This document shows, piece by piece, positions 33,014-44,372 of a stretch of 64,000 nucleotides of DNA. A model generated the notes under the pieces. That model did not search any database and was not told the origin of the DNA. It saw nothing but the letters and a program-made list of their open reading frames with translations. The stretch comes from Annulohypoxylon bovei var. microspora (lineage: Eukaryota > Ascomycota > Sordariomycetes > Xylariales > Hypoxylaceae): assembly GCA_022836615.1 (NCBI GenBank), contig MU405246.1, positions 1 to 64,000 of the forward strand, written 5' to 3'. Position numbers and translations under genes: made by a program. Numbering within the stretch: the stretch's first letter is position 1; each line of letters opens with the position of its first letter.

Positions 33014-35188
33014 ATGCATCTTACCCGTCCACTCTTACGAACATTGAGGAGTCAACGTCTCAATCGTGTAGCATTCCATACCATATCCAAGATGTCGGCG
33101 ATTACTAAGTCCAAGTTCTCTCATCTACCGCTGAGTACCAGTGGTCCAATAGAATGCGCCGTATCTGGAACTGTCTTATTGAACACCCCTTACTTCAATC
33201 GCGGCTCGGCACACTCGGCCGAAGAGAGACGCGAGTTCAACCTCACTGGTCTGTTACCTGCTGGCATTCAAACTCTCGAGCAGCAAGTCGACCGTGCATA
33301 TGAGCAGTACGTTTCTAGACATGATGACTTGGCCAAGAATACCTTCTTGACGTCGCTCAAGGAGCAGAACTTGGTCCTATATTTTAAGGTAAAGTTGCTT
33401 CATTCTGCTGCCATTTACTTAGCCTTGAATCTCCATCTAGAAATCATGTAGTCGACCGTTCTAATCCATATCTTGCAGCTTTTGCAAGACCACCTAAAGG
33501 AAGTGTTTAGTGTTGTATACACGCCAACCGAGGGCGATGCAATTCAAAACTTCTCTCGGCTATTCAGACGGCCTGAGGGATGTTTTCTTAACATCAATGA
33601 TATCGACAGAGTCTCACATGACCTGGCCCAATGGGGAAAGCCCGAGGATATTGACTACATTGTCGTAACAGGTACGTTTTCGAAAGGAAACTAGATTTCC
33701 TACGCCGGTACTATTCCCATTCTAACAAGTCCCAGATGGCGAAGAAATTCTCGGAATAGGGGATCAAGGCGCAGGCGGAATTCTTATCTCAGTTGCGAAG
33801 CTCGTGCTCACAACTCTCTGTGCCGGAATCCATCCTAACCGGACCCTGCCTGTCGTGCTTGATTGTGGGACAGACAATGAGAATCTTCTGAACGATGATC
33901 TATATCTCGGCCTACGTCAGAAACGAGAGAGGGGAGAGAAGTACGACAAACTTGTCGACGCCTTCGTTCAATCAGCCCGCAAACTCTTCCCTCATGCTTA
34001 TATTCACTTCGAGGATTTCGGGTTGACGAACGGTAGGTATTTCTATTTAGAAGCGTTGAATCACAAGACTAACACATAGATACAGCACGTCGTATTTTGG
34101 ACCACTATCGACCGGAGATCCCTTGCTTCAACGATGATGTTCAAGGCACTGGGTGCGTGACTCTAGCGGCTATTATGGCCGGACTACACGTAAGCAAGCA
34201 GAAACTTCAGGACACCAAGATCGTCATCTTCGGCGCAGGAACCGCCGGTGTCGGTATTGCTGATCAAGTGCGTGATGCTATCGCTACCGAGAAGGGTATC
34301 AGCAAGGAGGAAGCCGCAAAACAACTCTGGTGAGTATAATCCTATCTATAGCCTTTCCTTAATCCCTACATTATGGACTACTATACTAAATATCACCACA
34401 GGCTCATCGACAAGCCCGGCCTCCTCACCACCCAAACCCAACTCGACCCCGGCCAGCGCGCCTACGCCAAAGACGCATCGGAATGGGACACCTCCGACCG
34501 CTCCCTCCTCTCCGTGATCAAGCAGGTGCGCCCGCACGTGCTCATCGGCACCTCCACAGTCCCTAAAGCCTTCACCGAGGCCGTCGTGCGGGCGATGGCC
34601 CGCGGGACCCCGCGCCCCGTCATCCTACCGCTCTCGAACCCGACGCGGCTGCACGAAGCCGCGCCCGCCGACATCCTCGCGTGGAGCGCCGGCCGCGCCC
34701 TCGTCGCCACCGGCTCCCCGTTCGACCCCGTCCGCGGCCCCTGGGGTAAGGATGGTCAGGACGTCGAGATCGAGGTCGCCGAGTGCAACAACTCCGTCGT
34801 GTTCCCCGGCATCGGCCTCGCCGCCGTGCTCGCGCGCGCGACGCGCGTCACGGATAAGATGCTGGTCGCTGCCGTCCGCGGCGTCGCGGCCCTGAGCCCC
34901 GCGCTAGAAGACGATACCGCGCCCCTGCTGCCCGGCGTCGGCGACGTGCGCGCGGTTAGCGTGAGGGTCGCGCGCGAGGTTATATTGGCGGCGGTGGAAG
35001 AGGGCGTCGCGACGGAGGAAGGGATCCCGAGCACGGTGGACGGGGATGAGGGGCTCGATGAGTGGATTCGCGAGCAGATGTGGGATCCTGTGTACAGGCC
35101 CCTGAAGCGCGTCGAGCTGGAGGGCGCGAGCAGGGCTGCGAGGGCCGAGTTGAAGGTTGTGGGGAGCTTGGGCAAGGTTGCGGGGTGA
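33014..35188 (+). CDS. Malic enzyme, NAD(P)-dependent, probably mitochondrial
   Basis: Catalyses oxidative decarboxylation of malate to pyruvate. Exons are 33014-33388, 33479-33671, 33736-34032, 34086-34329 and 34402-35188, all with GT/AG introns of 53-90 bp. The product is 631 residues, somewhat longer than typical. The N-terminal 30 residues are Arg/Leu/Ser-rich without acids (HLTRPLLRTLRSQRLNRVAF), fitting a mitochondrial targeting peptide. Family motifs in order: VYTPTEGDAIQNFS (substrate Tyr), GIGDQGAGG, HFEDFG (metal-binding Glu-Asp), PCFNDDVQGTG, dinucleotide fold IVIFGAGTAGVGIAD, LPLSNPT and ECNNSVVFPGIGL. The cofactor preference (NAD or NADP) cannot be fixed by eye. The last exon is much GC-richer than the first four. 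Confidence 0.95.
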
Positions 35189-35985
35189 GGTAAGTGTAAG
35201 CGGGAGTGGTGCTCTTGTGGCGTTGCGATGTGAGCCGAGGATGCCTTTCCTACAGAATTACCTACTTAGCTTTGTTTTGCTACGATGAGTTAGGGGTGGT
35301 CTGGGAGGGGAAACTGGTCCTAGAGGATAGAGGTGATGATACAGTCCTTAGATGGAGAGGAGGTAGATTCCCTAGGTACTCTATAACCATGCATTTTAAA
35401 TGAGCATTATCTTTCCTATTTGATCTTCTTTAACGGAATCTCATCGGTTTACCTTTGTGCGTTCCTTTTCTCCCTTCTCTTTCCTCATAAGTCATAGTCC
35501 AGAAATTCACTTTTAAATTAGTTATATGAAGTATTACCGTGATTTATTACCCGGTCTTTGATAACACGACTCTGTTATATCTCTAACATCTCGTCTTGTA
35601 TTCATGTATTCAAGTGTTAATATACCCTCGATGTTTCCAGCTTAGGTGGAAGATGATATATCGGTAGCAAAGCCGCAAGACCAAGTTACCCAAGTGATAG
35701 TCATTCCTAGCACACTGGCTCCATACTTCATAATTAGAATCGATGTCATTAATCAGCGCCTTTGCGTATTGCACCTCAATAAGTACCTAGATAGATGATT
35801 TCAAACGATATGAAAACCCGGGTTATAACTGCTACATTATTCCCACCGACTCCATCCCATTCAAAGCATCAATAGCCGGTAAGACGGCAAGACCACAGGT
35901 AGTCTTCGGGAAGAAACAGCACTATACCACCTCTTCTTGGCCATATTTCATATCCATGTCCCATCATTCCCGTCTCACCTCACCC
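35189..35985. other. Intergenic between convergent genes
   Basis: 3' flanks of malic enzyme and MTC1. No gene seen. Confidence 0.6.
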
Positions 35986-37665
35986 CTAAATCAGCCCCGC
36001 CCTCGCAGCCTCCCCGCCCCCCTCCAGAAGCAACGCCTCGACCTTCTGTTTCCCCTTGCCTAGGCCTCCCTCGCCTACGCCCATCCTCCGCGCGACGTAC
36101 CTCTGGGCCACGACGCCGATGCTCAGGCTCAGCGCCTCCTCGACCCACTCGGCGACCCACTCCCTGGGGTCGACGCCGCCGCCGTCGACGATCTCCCTGA
36201 TCTCGTCGGGCACGCTCTCCCCGTCGAACGCGGGGCCGGTGCCCTCGTCGTCGTCGTCGTCGTCGGCGCTGCCGGGCGTGAGCGGCGCGGACGCGTCCAG
36301 CCACCGGATCCACTTGGCCGGCATGTGCTGGCTGACGGTGCTGTAGACGATGTCGTGGATGGGGTCGAGGACGTAGACGGCAAAGGCGACGAGCGCGTCG
36401 GCGTGGGCGGCCTCGTCGGCGACGGCGCTGGCCTCGTTCTCGGCCGCGCTGCTGCCGGCGAACAGGGCGGGGTCGGCGTCGAGCGCGATGGGCTGCACGG
36501 CCAGGAAGATGTCGCTGGTGCGCACGGGGTTCTCGTCGGAGACGGGCTCGAGCGCGCGCCGCTGCGCCTCGCTCACGCCGCCGCTGGCCGCGAAGTAGTC
36601 GTGCGCGTAGCTCTCGGCGCTGACGCGGCACAGCTTCGTGCCCTCGGCCAGGCCGCGGACGGCGCCCAGGTCGCGCGGCGAGTCGACCTGGCGCCACCAC
36701 GGGCCGTCGCGCCAGCCGGCGGAGCTGGAGGCCCCCTTGTAGAAGGCGTCCGAGGAGCGGCGCGCGGTGTTCTCGTGGCCGCGCTGGACCACCAGCAGGT
36801 CCCCGCCCTCGACCTGCGACATGACGCGGCTGAAGACGCCGTAGATGAGCGGGTCGAGCGACGGGTACCCGACGATGTCGTGGGTGATGTGGATGAGGAG
36901 ACGCTCGTGCGAGGAGATGGGCGGGGCGAGCGTGTGGAGGATGTTGGCGAAGGTTGGGAGGGCTCGGTGGCGGATGCCGTCGCCTATGGTTCACGTTATT
37001 AGTTTGTGCGACTTCTTATGCCTTGGGCATATCACTGGATAAGAATAGAGTATTATGTTTGGTAGCCTACCAAGTCCTTTAAGAGCTCCAACGTTTCCTC
37101 TAACTTGATCTGCCCATTTCTTGGCTTCTTCGTTCTGCTGGATCTCTTTGTACGCGGCCTCGGCCTGCTTCATGGCAGCATTTGCTGTGGCACTGGCCGT
37201 AGCAAATAGTCCACCCCACCAGCCGCCTCCAGCAGCAGCGGCGTCGGCCTGTTCTACGCTGCCCTTCTTCTCGGCATCCTGGAGATCGGAACTAGTGGCA
37301 CTCGGAGTGAAGCTTGCGTGGAGTGAGCGGGTGCTGTCGACGGATTTACGTGCGATGTTGGCTGGCTTGTCTTCAGAGTGTCGAGGGGCACCCGGCGGAG
37401 GAGTAGCTGTGCTGTTTCGTTTACTGGCTACCTTAGTGGCGGCGGTCTCCTTGATTCGAGGAGTGTGAGGTCGAGCAGGCTCCTCGCCGCCGAGTTCATT
37501 CTCGAGTTCGGCGAGTTCTTGGGCGAGTTTATCACCTCGACGGGCTTTAGAGGCGGCGGGCTTAGATTTACTAGTGGTCTTCTTTCCTTTGTTATCGTCA
37601 TCGATCCCCTCGAAGAGCTTATCGACTTCGGCGTTGCCGGATGCCTTAGATCGTTTGGTCGCCAT
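35986..37665 (-). CDS. mtc1: Maintenance of telomere capping protein 1 (MTC1)
   Basis: Fungal MTC1 family, named from a yeast cdc13 genetic interaction. Its molecular role is poorly defined, and the yeast protein is cytosolic and COPI-associated. Exons are 37665-37071 and 36983-35986, with an 87-bp intron (GTAGGC...ATAG). Joining gives GALKGLGDGIRHRALPTFANIL, a smooth continuation. The product is 530 residues. The N-terminus is charged (MATKRSKASGNAEVDKLFEGID), followed by a low-complexity region, then GGGWWGGLFATASATANAAMKQAE near 150-175. The C-terminal domain begins HERLLIHITHDIVGYPSLDPLIYG and ends VAEWVEEALSLSIGVVAQRYVARRMG. Exon 2 is extremely GC-rich, which produces long spurious frames on both strands. 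Confidence 0.9.
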
Positions 37666-39479
37666 TTCGGATAATTATCGTGGCGGAGGAGAGTTTTGCT
37701 GAAGAGGGGTTACGGTCAAGAGGCAGCAGAAGTGGGAAATTACTCGGTAGAAACGGTTTCGTGTTCAGAAATAGACTATGGAGAGCTATTGCAGTGGTAA
37801 GGGAGATGCAGACTAGTCGAATATGATTCGCCGTGCCCCTGTAATATGTAGCTAAGGTTAGGCGTTATGTGTGTATGTGTATGTGTATGTATGCAAAGCC
37901 GAGGGGAACCAATCGTTTGACCGGATTCGACTGCAACTGGGTTTGTGGATATTCACCGGCAGATGTAACAAACACTATTTCGACAACTAATAAGAAACGA
38001 GGGTATTTGAACTAACCAGTTGGCAATGACAACGCTACAGGAGTAGAATGAGAATGGGGAGCAAATCAGTAGTGGTTGGGTATCTAGACAGGTCAATATA
38101 TGAATGATGATGTCAGGTGGTGATATCTGTAGGCGGTTGTAAATAAATATGAGCGGCGGTTGAAGTATGTATCTAATCTCGGGAAGAGGAACACGGGATC
38201 GGAAACCATTCGACACCTGTAATTTCTAAAACTGTCGTCACTAAACGGGACCCGACGGGGCTAGTCGCAGCTGTCGCAGTAAAGCACGAGCCAATCGATT
38301 ATGTCAGTTGCCGCGTTTTATCTAGGTACCTATAGGATGTACCTACGTATTTCCGAAAATCAATTAAAATACCTGAGTACATAGGCGCATGTATTGAAGT
38401 ATTTTTAAAATACAAGGATATCAGGGACGCACTAATCCAAAGGCGGATTTAAAAAGGGCACTCGAATTAATCGTGTTATCCCATTGGCTAGAGACCTTTT
38501 CCTAAAAAGTATAGGCGTGGAGGCTGGTGTCTCCAAATAGGGATCTCAACTGTGGCTTATGCTCCCTATGATGGCCGAACCTCCAGAAATTAGCAGCGTT
38601 GTGAGTACCTAGGTATTTGGGTGACTTCGCAGCAGGGACGGGGACGACCAAGATCAAGAACACTCCTGTCGAAAACCAAAACTATATTACCACAAAATTC
38701 TACCTCGCGAAACTTAACATTTTCAACAACAAGTCTTCTACTCTACAGAGCAAAACAACAGACACCAGGTAAGTATTTCCTACATTTTCCATCTATTCTC
38801 ACCCGACAATACCGCATAAAATTCATTCATCCTTCATCCACACATCACTGCAGCTCCTTTTATCAACCTTTTTTCTCACCACGTCTTTTCTATTACAACG
38901 TGCAACCCAAATTGCCATCGACTTACATCAACTAACCAACAACTCGATAGAAAGCTCGCGTTCCCAGGAACGCCTACCAGATAGAAGCCTTTGTTGACCT
39001 TGGTCGACGGAAGTTTTCCTACCAGCAGGTTCGTTTTATTTTTCTTGTCATTAAGGTTAGCTTTCTTTCCCAGGTAACAAGTAATTCGTCCCCTGCCTCG
39101 CAACAATTTTCTACCATCACCTATCATCACCTTTCTTATTACAACTGCTTTTTTTTTTTCATTGCAACCACATTTACTCTACAACATCGTCTTGTAATGG
39201 AATAAACATTTGCGCTACCGACAGCCATCATTTCCATCTTCTCACACACTTTCCTTATTTCATTGCCAAGGTACGTCGTGATCAATCTCGACTACGCGCT
39301 CAGTCATTATTCATACCCATACCCATATCCGTACCCATACTCATACTCATTCATCTCCATACCTTGAGAGGCTTTCCCCACTTACGTAATCTCCGACAGG
39401 GAACTTTCTTTCACCTCTCTTTCTTTTTTTTTTCTCATTCTCTTCTTTCCTCACCCTTCATCTCTCGTCGGGTCCTATC
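37666..39479. other. Divergent promoter region, long leader of the next gene
   Basis: Lies between MTC1 (-) and the AT-hook-like gene (+). A GTGTAT microsatellite is at 37868-37895. A consensus 5' splice site (CAGGTAAGTATT) at about 38766 with pyrimidine/AG acceptors downstream suggests a 5' UTR intron. A run of CATAC/CCATAC repeats is at 39310-39360, and a strong polypyrimidine tract at 39400-39475 runs up to the ATG at 39480. No coding gene is supported. The 104-residue frame at 38621 has no domain. Confidence 0.5.
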
Positions 39480-42400
39480 ATGGATCCTTTTAGCAATCGA
39501 GGTCGTGGCCGAAAGCGCCACACCTCACAGTTTCCCCCTTCTTCCTCCCCCCCTCGGAGCGTAGATCAGGAACTACCTGAGATACCTTCTTCCTCCGGTA
39601 CCCCCTCTGTTCCACCGGCCCCTTTCCCTTTCTCCTTCGAGCCCCCGAGTCCATCCGCCTCGAGAGAGACGCGGATGCGCACTCGCCAGGTTGAGGGGAC
39701 TATCCCCTCACCTGGGGGGCGCTCCCTACGGAAGCGTCCCCGGGTAGACTATACGTTCGAGCAGCAGCTCGAGGCCGAAAATGGCCCAAAGCTTACACCG
39801 AACGCCTCCCGCTCAATAAAGCGGCGTCGTACCGACGTCGTTTTAAATGAGAACGAGTTGGACGACGACTCGGAGGCACGCTCGGAAGCACGCTCTAAGA
39901 GACGTGCTTCTGAACAACCCCAGTCGGCGTCCACTCGTAGACGTACTACGGGGAAGGGGCTAGTGGAGCCCCAGACCTATGCGCCCACCCACCACGATGA
40001 TGTCGAAGTCCAAGACACAATCGAGGTGGGCGGGCACCATAGTGAAGAGTCGGATGAGTCGCTCATCCGGAGGACCAGCTCTGGCTCTTCGAGTCACGAT
40101 ACTAAAACGGCCCCCGGATCGGCCTCATCCGACTCTCCTGCTACCCGACCCTCTCTGTCTCGGCTGTCTCCACCGGCGCCTAAGGTTTCCCTTCTCTCTC
40201 AATCTCTACCACTACCCCCCTACCCTCTTTTCTCGGGTGAGAGCTTACCAAAGGGACTCCAAGCCGGAGTTCAGGTCAACACCAACACTGTTGTACCTGA
40301 TGAGCAAGGCAACGACGCGAAGGCGACTACGCATCATCCTCTTAACATGGAGGACGGACCGGATTCTTTAGGTCACCTCACCCCTTACATCAAGGGTTCT
40401 GGGGTCTTGTACCCCGAGTATCTCGAGGATGACCCAGAACCCGAGGTGGATCCTAGCTGCGACCCCGAGCCATATCACGAACGTGCCCCCAAGGTGGATG
40501 CTGAAGTTGATCTTAACGCCGACGCTAACGCCAATCTGGAACCAGTGCCTAACGCAACTCGAGAGATGGCGCCCAACTCAGTCAACGGGCAGAGCAGCGA
40601 AGACGCTGCTCTCCAGGAGTACGCCATCTCGAACTACCAGTTGGAGGGTCCCGAGGGGACGCCGGCCGATACGGCCGCCAATTCACCATCGGCCGACGCA
40701 GAGGGGGCCGCTCAACCCCCTGACAAGAAGCAGTTTCGGTTCAGGCAGACGAGAGCGGCGTCGGAGTTCACGGACCTCTTCAAGGACCTCAAGTCTTTAT
40801 CCCCGGTAGAACTTTACCGAAGACTTGAGGTCGCCAACGAAGCTCTGGTAGCGTGGCAGGCAGAATTCAAGGAGTTGAAGAAGATCACCGACGACTTCGA
40901 CAACGCTGCCCGCTACCAGAAGGAAGAGGATTCGTTCCGGCGTCGCTCTAGCCTGATGCTGAGCCGAAATCCCTCGTATAACCCAATCGAGAGGGACTTC
41001 ATTGTCAGGGGCGAGAGGGCCCAAGATAACATAGACCCCCTCGTCAAGTATGGGAGGCAACAGGACAGGGTGATGGCGAATGCCTACGGCTTCGAGTACG
41101 ATCCCCGGCCAGACAAAATAGGCAATCAGAATCCGATTGCACAACGGACCGGCGCTGGCCGACAGGGACGACTCCGCGAGCGACCAAAGCAGACCGCTAA
41201 GGCAGCAGAGCTAGATGATCCCATTGTCCTACCAGGAAAGCGAACACGAAAAGCCCCGGAGAGATTTGCAGGAGACGAAGTTATTAGCAGGAGCTCGACT
41301 CCAGTACCTACTCAACGCCGAGGACGTAGAAGTGCCCTAGCGCCTGAGAATGGCGAACATAACCCGCCTCAGCCCCAGTCACAGGCTAAGGCTCTATCTC
41401 AACCTAGCACGCATACACATAACCAATCTCATACTCAACCTCTTAGTCGACCTTATAGTCACCCTCATACCCAACCTCATATCCACCCTCATTCCCAACC
41501 TCATACCCAGACACAGGCTCAGGCCCAAAGTGTCCCTATTCAGAACCCCTTACCTATCCTACCTGAAGAGACCGAGACAGAAGTCCCGAAGAAGAAGGGA
41601 AAAGGTGGCCGTCCTCGAAAGAACCCCATTCCGGAACCTGTACCAGAAGCCGCACCTACCCCGGCAGCAGAGTTAGAACCTACGGCCGCACCTCAGCCAC
41701 TACCTGAACCAGAGTCTGAGCCGGACCAATCCCAAGCGCCCTCAGAGACGCGTAAGTCGCAAACACAACCAAAGATCACCGTACTTTTCAAAACTCAACC
41801 AAAGGTAGAAGCCAGACTGCAACGAGATACGGAAATGAATGCCGAATCATCGAACCCATCAGCGAAGCGAGAGAGAGAGACTGAAGAAGTTGCAGAAGAG
41901 CAGCCAACCCGCAAGCGTCGACGCAGAGCCCCAGTATCAGCTTCTGATTATGCCCCTGCCCTTGTTCTTGCACCTCCTTCGGCCCCGGCCGCCCCAATTA
42001 TAGAAGACGAAGACGACGATATGGAAAACGGTATAGAGTCGCAAGCTCCAGCAAAACCGCTACGTCGAAGAACTACGAAGAAGACCGAGAATTATCCCGA
42101 GCCTTCGAATACTACGGCATCCACATCCTTTACTACATCTTCTAATACATCCTTCACGGCTCCAGTCGAAGAACCTCGTCCTCGAACTGCCTCATCGACC
42201 GCAACCGCCGACACTGTGACATCTACCAGTAACTACCAGCTTCGCGAGAAGCGTCAGAGAAAGTTCACTAATGACATTAATGAGGATGACTTCATCGAAG
42301 AGCCTAAGCGCAAGCGTGTTCGACGAACACCGAAGAAGACACAGGCCAAGAAGGAAGACATCTTACCCGCTCCGCCCGCTCCACCTGCTCCAGAACCCGC

Positions 42401-43051
42401 TACATTACAGCAACCTGAGCCTGAAGCGCCAACCGTACCGAAGCCACCTACCAGAATTAGAATTAAGTCGAAGACTAATCCTATACCAAATCCTACCTCG
42501 ACACCCGCTTCTAGCGCACCTTCGTTAACCCCCTCTACGAATTTAGCGCCGGCTAACATACACAGCCTTATCAACGGCAGTACTAACGGCAATGGTAATG
42601 TCGTTGGCAACGGAACCTCGCAGTTTGACGCTGCTGACGCAGAGTCCAGGGCAGAGCCCTCCAAGGACTACAGTACGATGACCAAATCAGAGAAGATGTC
42701 GGCATCCATGAAAGGTATGCCTGATAGCATGCATACCACCCATAACACCCATAACACCCGCAACACCCGCAACACCAATCCATACCATCCATCATCACTA
42801 GGTGGCAGCTCACAAAATACTGACCTGGGGTAATAACAGCTCGATGGGCATCCGGATCTATGGGAGGAGCTGTAATTAAACGTCGCGCAACGCTTGCAGC
42901 TAAGAAGCAGAGTGTGAATACCCCTGGAGCGACAAATGCTGCAACACCGGATCAAGCTCCTACTCCTGTATCTACAAATCGACCAACACCCGACGGAGAC
43001 ATTGACGATGTTGACGATGATGACGATGATGTTACTGCCACCGAAGAATAG
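39480..43051 (+). CDS. Large disordered basic protein with AT-hook-like motif, conserved fungal type
   Basis: Not named with confidence. Probably nuclear. Exons are 39480-42714 and 42840-43051, intron 125 bp. Joining gives SEKMSASMKARWASGSMGGAVIKRRATLAAKK and a product of 1148 residues ending in an Asp-rich tail. Most of the chain is Pro/Ser/Glu/Lys-rich and disordered, with many short basic runs (KRRRTD, RKRRRR, KRKRVRR). A better-conserved block lies near 410-600: FRQTRAASEFTDLFKDLKSL, then YRRLEVANEALVAWQAEFKEL (coiled-coil-like), SYNPIERDFIVRG and ANAYGFEYDP. A His/Gln/Thr-rich repeat lies near 640-690. KGKGGRPRKNP (about 700-710) is an AT-hook-like core. A DNA- or chromatin-associated role is inferred from these features only. 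If the intron is retained, the frame instead runs on to a stop at 42833. Confidence 0.8.
42741..42776 (+). repeat. 9-bp minisatellite inside an intron
   Basis: Four 9-bp units (CATAACACC twice, then CGCAACACC twice) lie within the 125-bp intron of the large nuclear-type gene. Because the unit is a multiple of three and contains no in-frame stop, the intron stays open when read through. Confidence 0.8.
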
Positions 43052-44372
43052 ATATCGTATTCACTACTGCACATTACATACACCATTATCATGCGACAGA
43101 TCATCTTAGGTATTGCTCTTCTCAGCCTCATCTTTTGATGTGTTCACATGTCCTCTTCTAGCAGGTCGATAGCCAAACAGCATGACTTCAGGGCATACCC
43201 GGTGCACAAGATTTCATGATTCCTCATTTCACGGCTCGATTCAGACAGACCCAATTGACGTACCCTTTTGTGTTAACTACGATGACATCAAACTACCTGC
43301 GTATTTTCACTATTTCGATTGCTATTGCATATTCCAGACAAATTTCACGGACAGTCGTGGATCCGCTCAACCCAATATACAACCGAACTGATTTATCGGA
43401 TTGCCCTGGGGCATGCGGTAAAAGAGAAAAAAGAAAAAAGCAAAAAAAAAACAGCATTTAAACGACGAATGCACAACAATGAAAAAACAAACCCAAAAAA
43501 ATCATTAGCATAACCAACCATCTTAGCTATCATTCTTGCTTTTTTTCCCCTGCTTTCTCGATTCCACGAACAGTACGAAGTCGACGTGCAGATGATTTGT
43601 TTTGAATTCGAAAGTTAATACACCACCAAGGAACCTTGAGCTGCGGCAAGAGGCAGCAGAGGCGGACTCGAGAATAGTAAATGGTAACCTCATAGCTATT
43701 TTCATCGAATGTTCCTACGACAACTATCAACCCGATGACTTACTATTTAACCATCCGACTCCCTACTACATTGTCGAAGAGATAAAAGTGCTCATCACGG
43801 AAATTGTCAGTTCGTCAGACCCCTGTTAGATTTGAGCCGGAGAAAAAACGCAAGAAAATCAGCCCCACCAGACAGTCCATTGATCGAAAACTGTTTCAGT
43901 CCGCGAGGAGCAGTCGCAGCGGATATGTTAACCAAACCAACGCTCCCCAGAGAAGAAGTTTGTAAGGACCGGAAACACGACGTCGACCTCAATTAAGCGT
44001 GTTGGGTTTTCGAGCGCCTAATAGTTTGCTAAAGGACTTGCACTATCAAGACAGAGAACAACAAAAGCCCGAATGACGAAAGCAAAGACGATACGAACGG
44101 CCGAATTGAACTGTTGATTCGAAACTCGGTATCCAGCGTGTATCTAGGTTCATCTTCATAAGCCATGAAAAAGCCAGTCTTGAATAAAACCATCAATGAT
44201 AACTACGTCTGCACACCTGCATAGCGACCATTGATATGCACACCTTGGGCGGATGAGCTGATGAAGGACATCAAATTACGACATTACAAACCACCAGCAA
44301 CAACATTGGTCTTGCGTTCGGTAGAGGGATTCTTAGATAACCAGGCTAATTCCCATCTACGACATGCAACGT
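43052..44372. other. Intergenic leading into the hairpin array
   Basis: 3' flank of the preceding gene. Contains an A-rich run near 43425-43500. Small frames of 60-81 residues have no domain. No promoter for the hairpin array is recognised. The last 200 bp are unique sequence. Confidence 0.5.

Noticed and set aside
35975..36994. 339-residue frame on the - strand in another frame of MTC1 exon 2, and 36325-37002 on the +
   Set aside because: GC-driven shadows. The MTC1 frame alone gives family motifs and splices cleanly.
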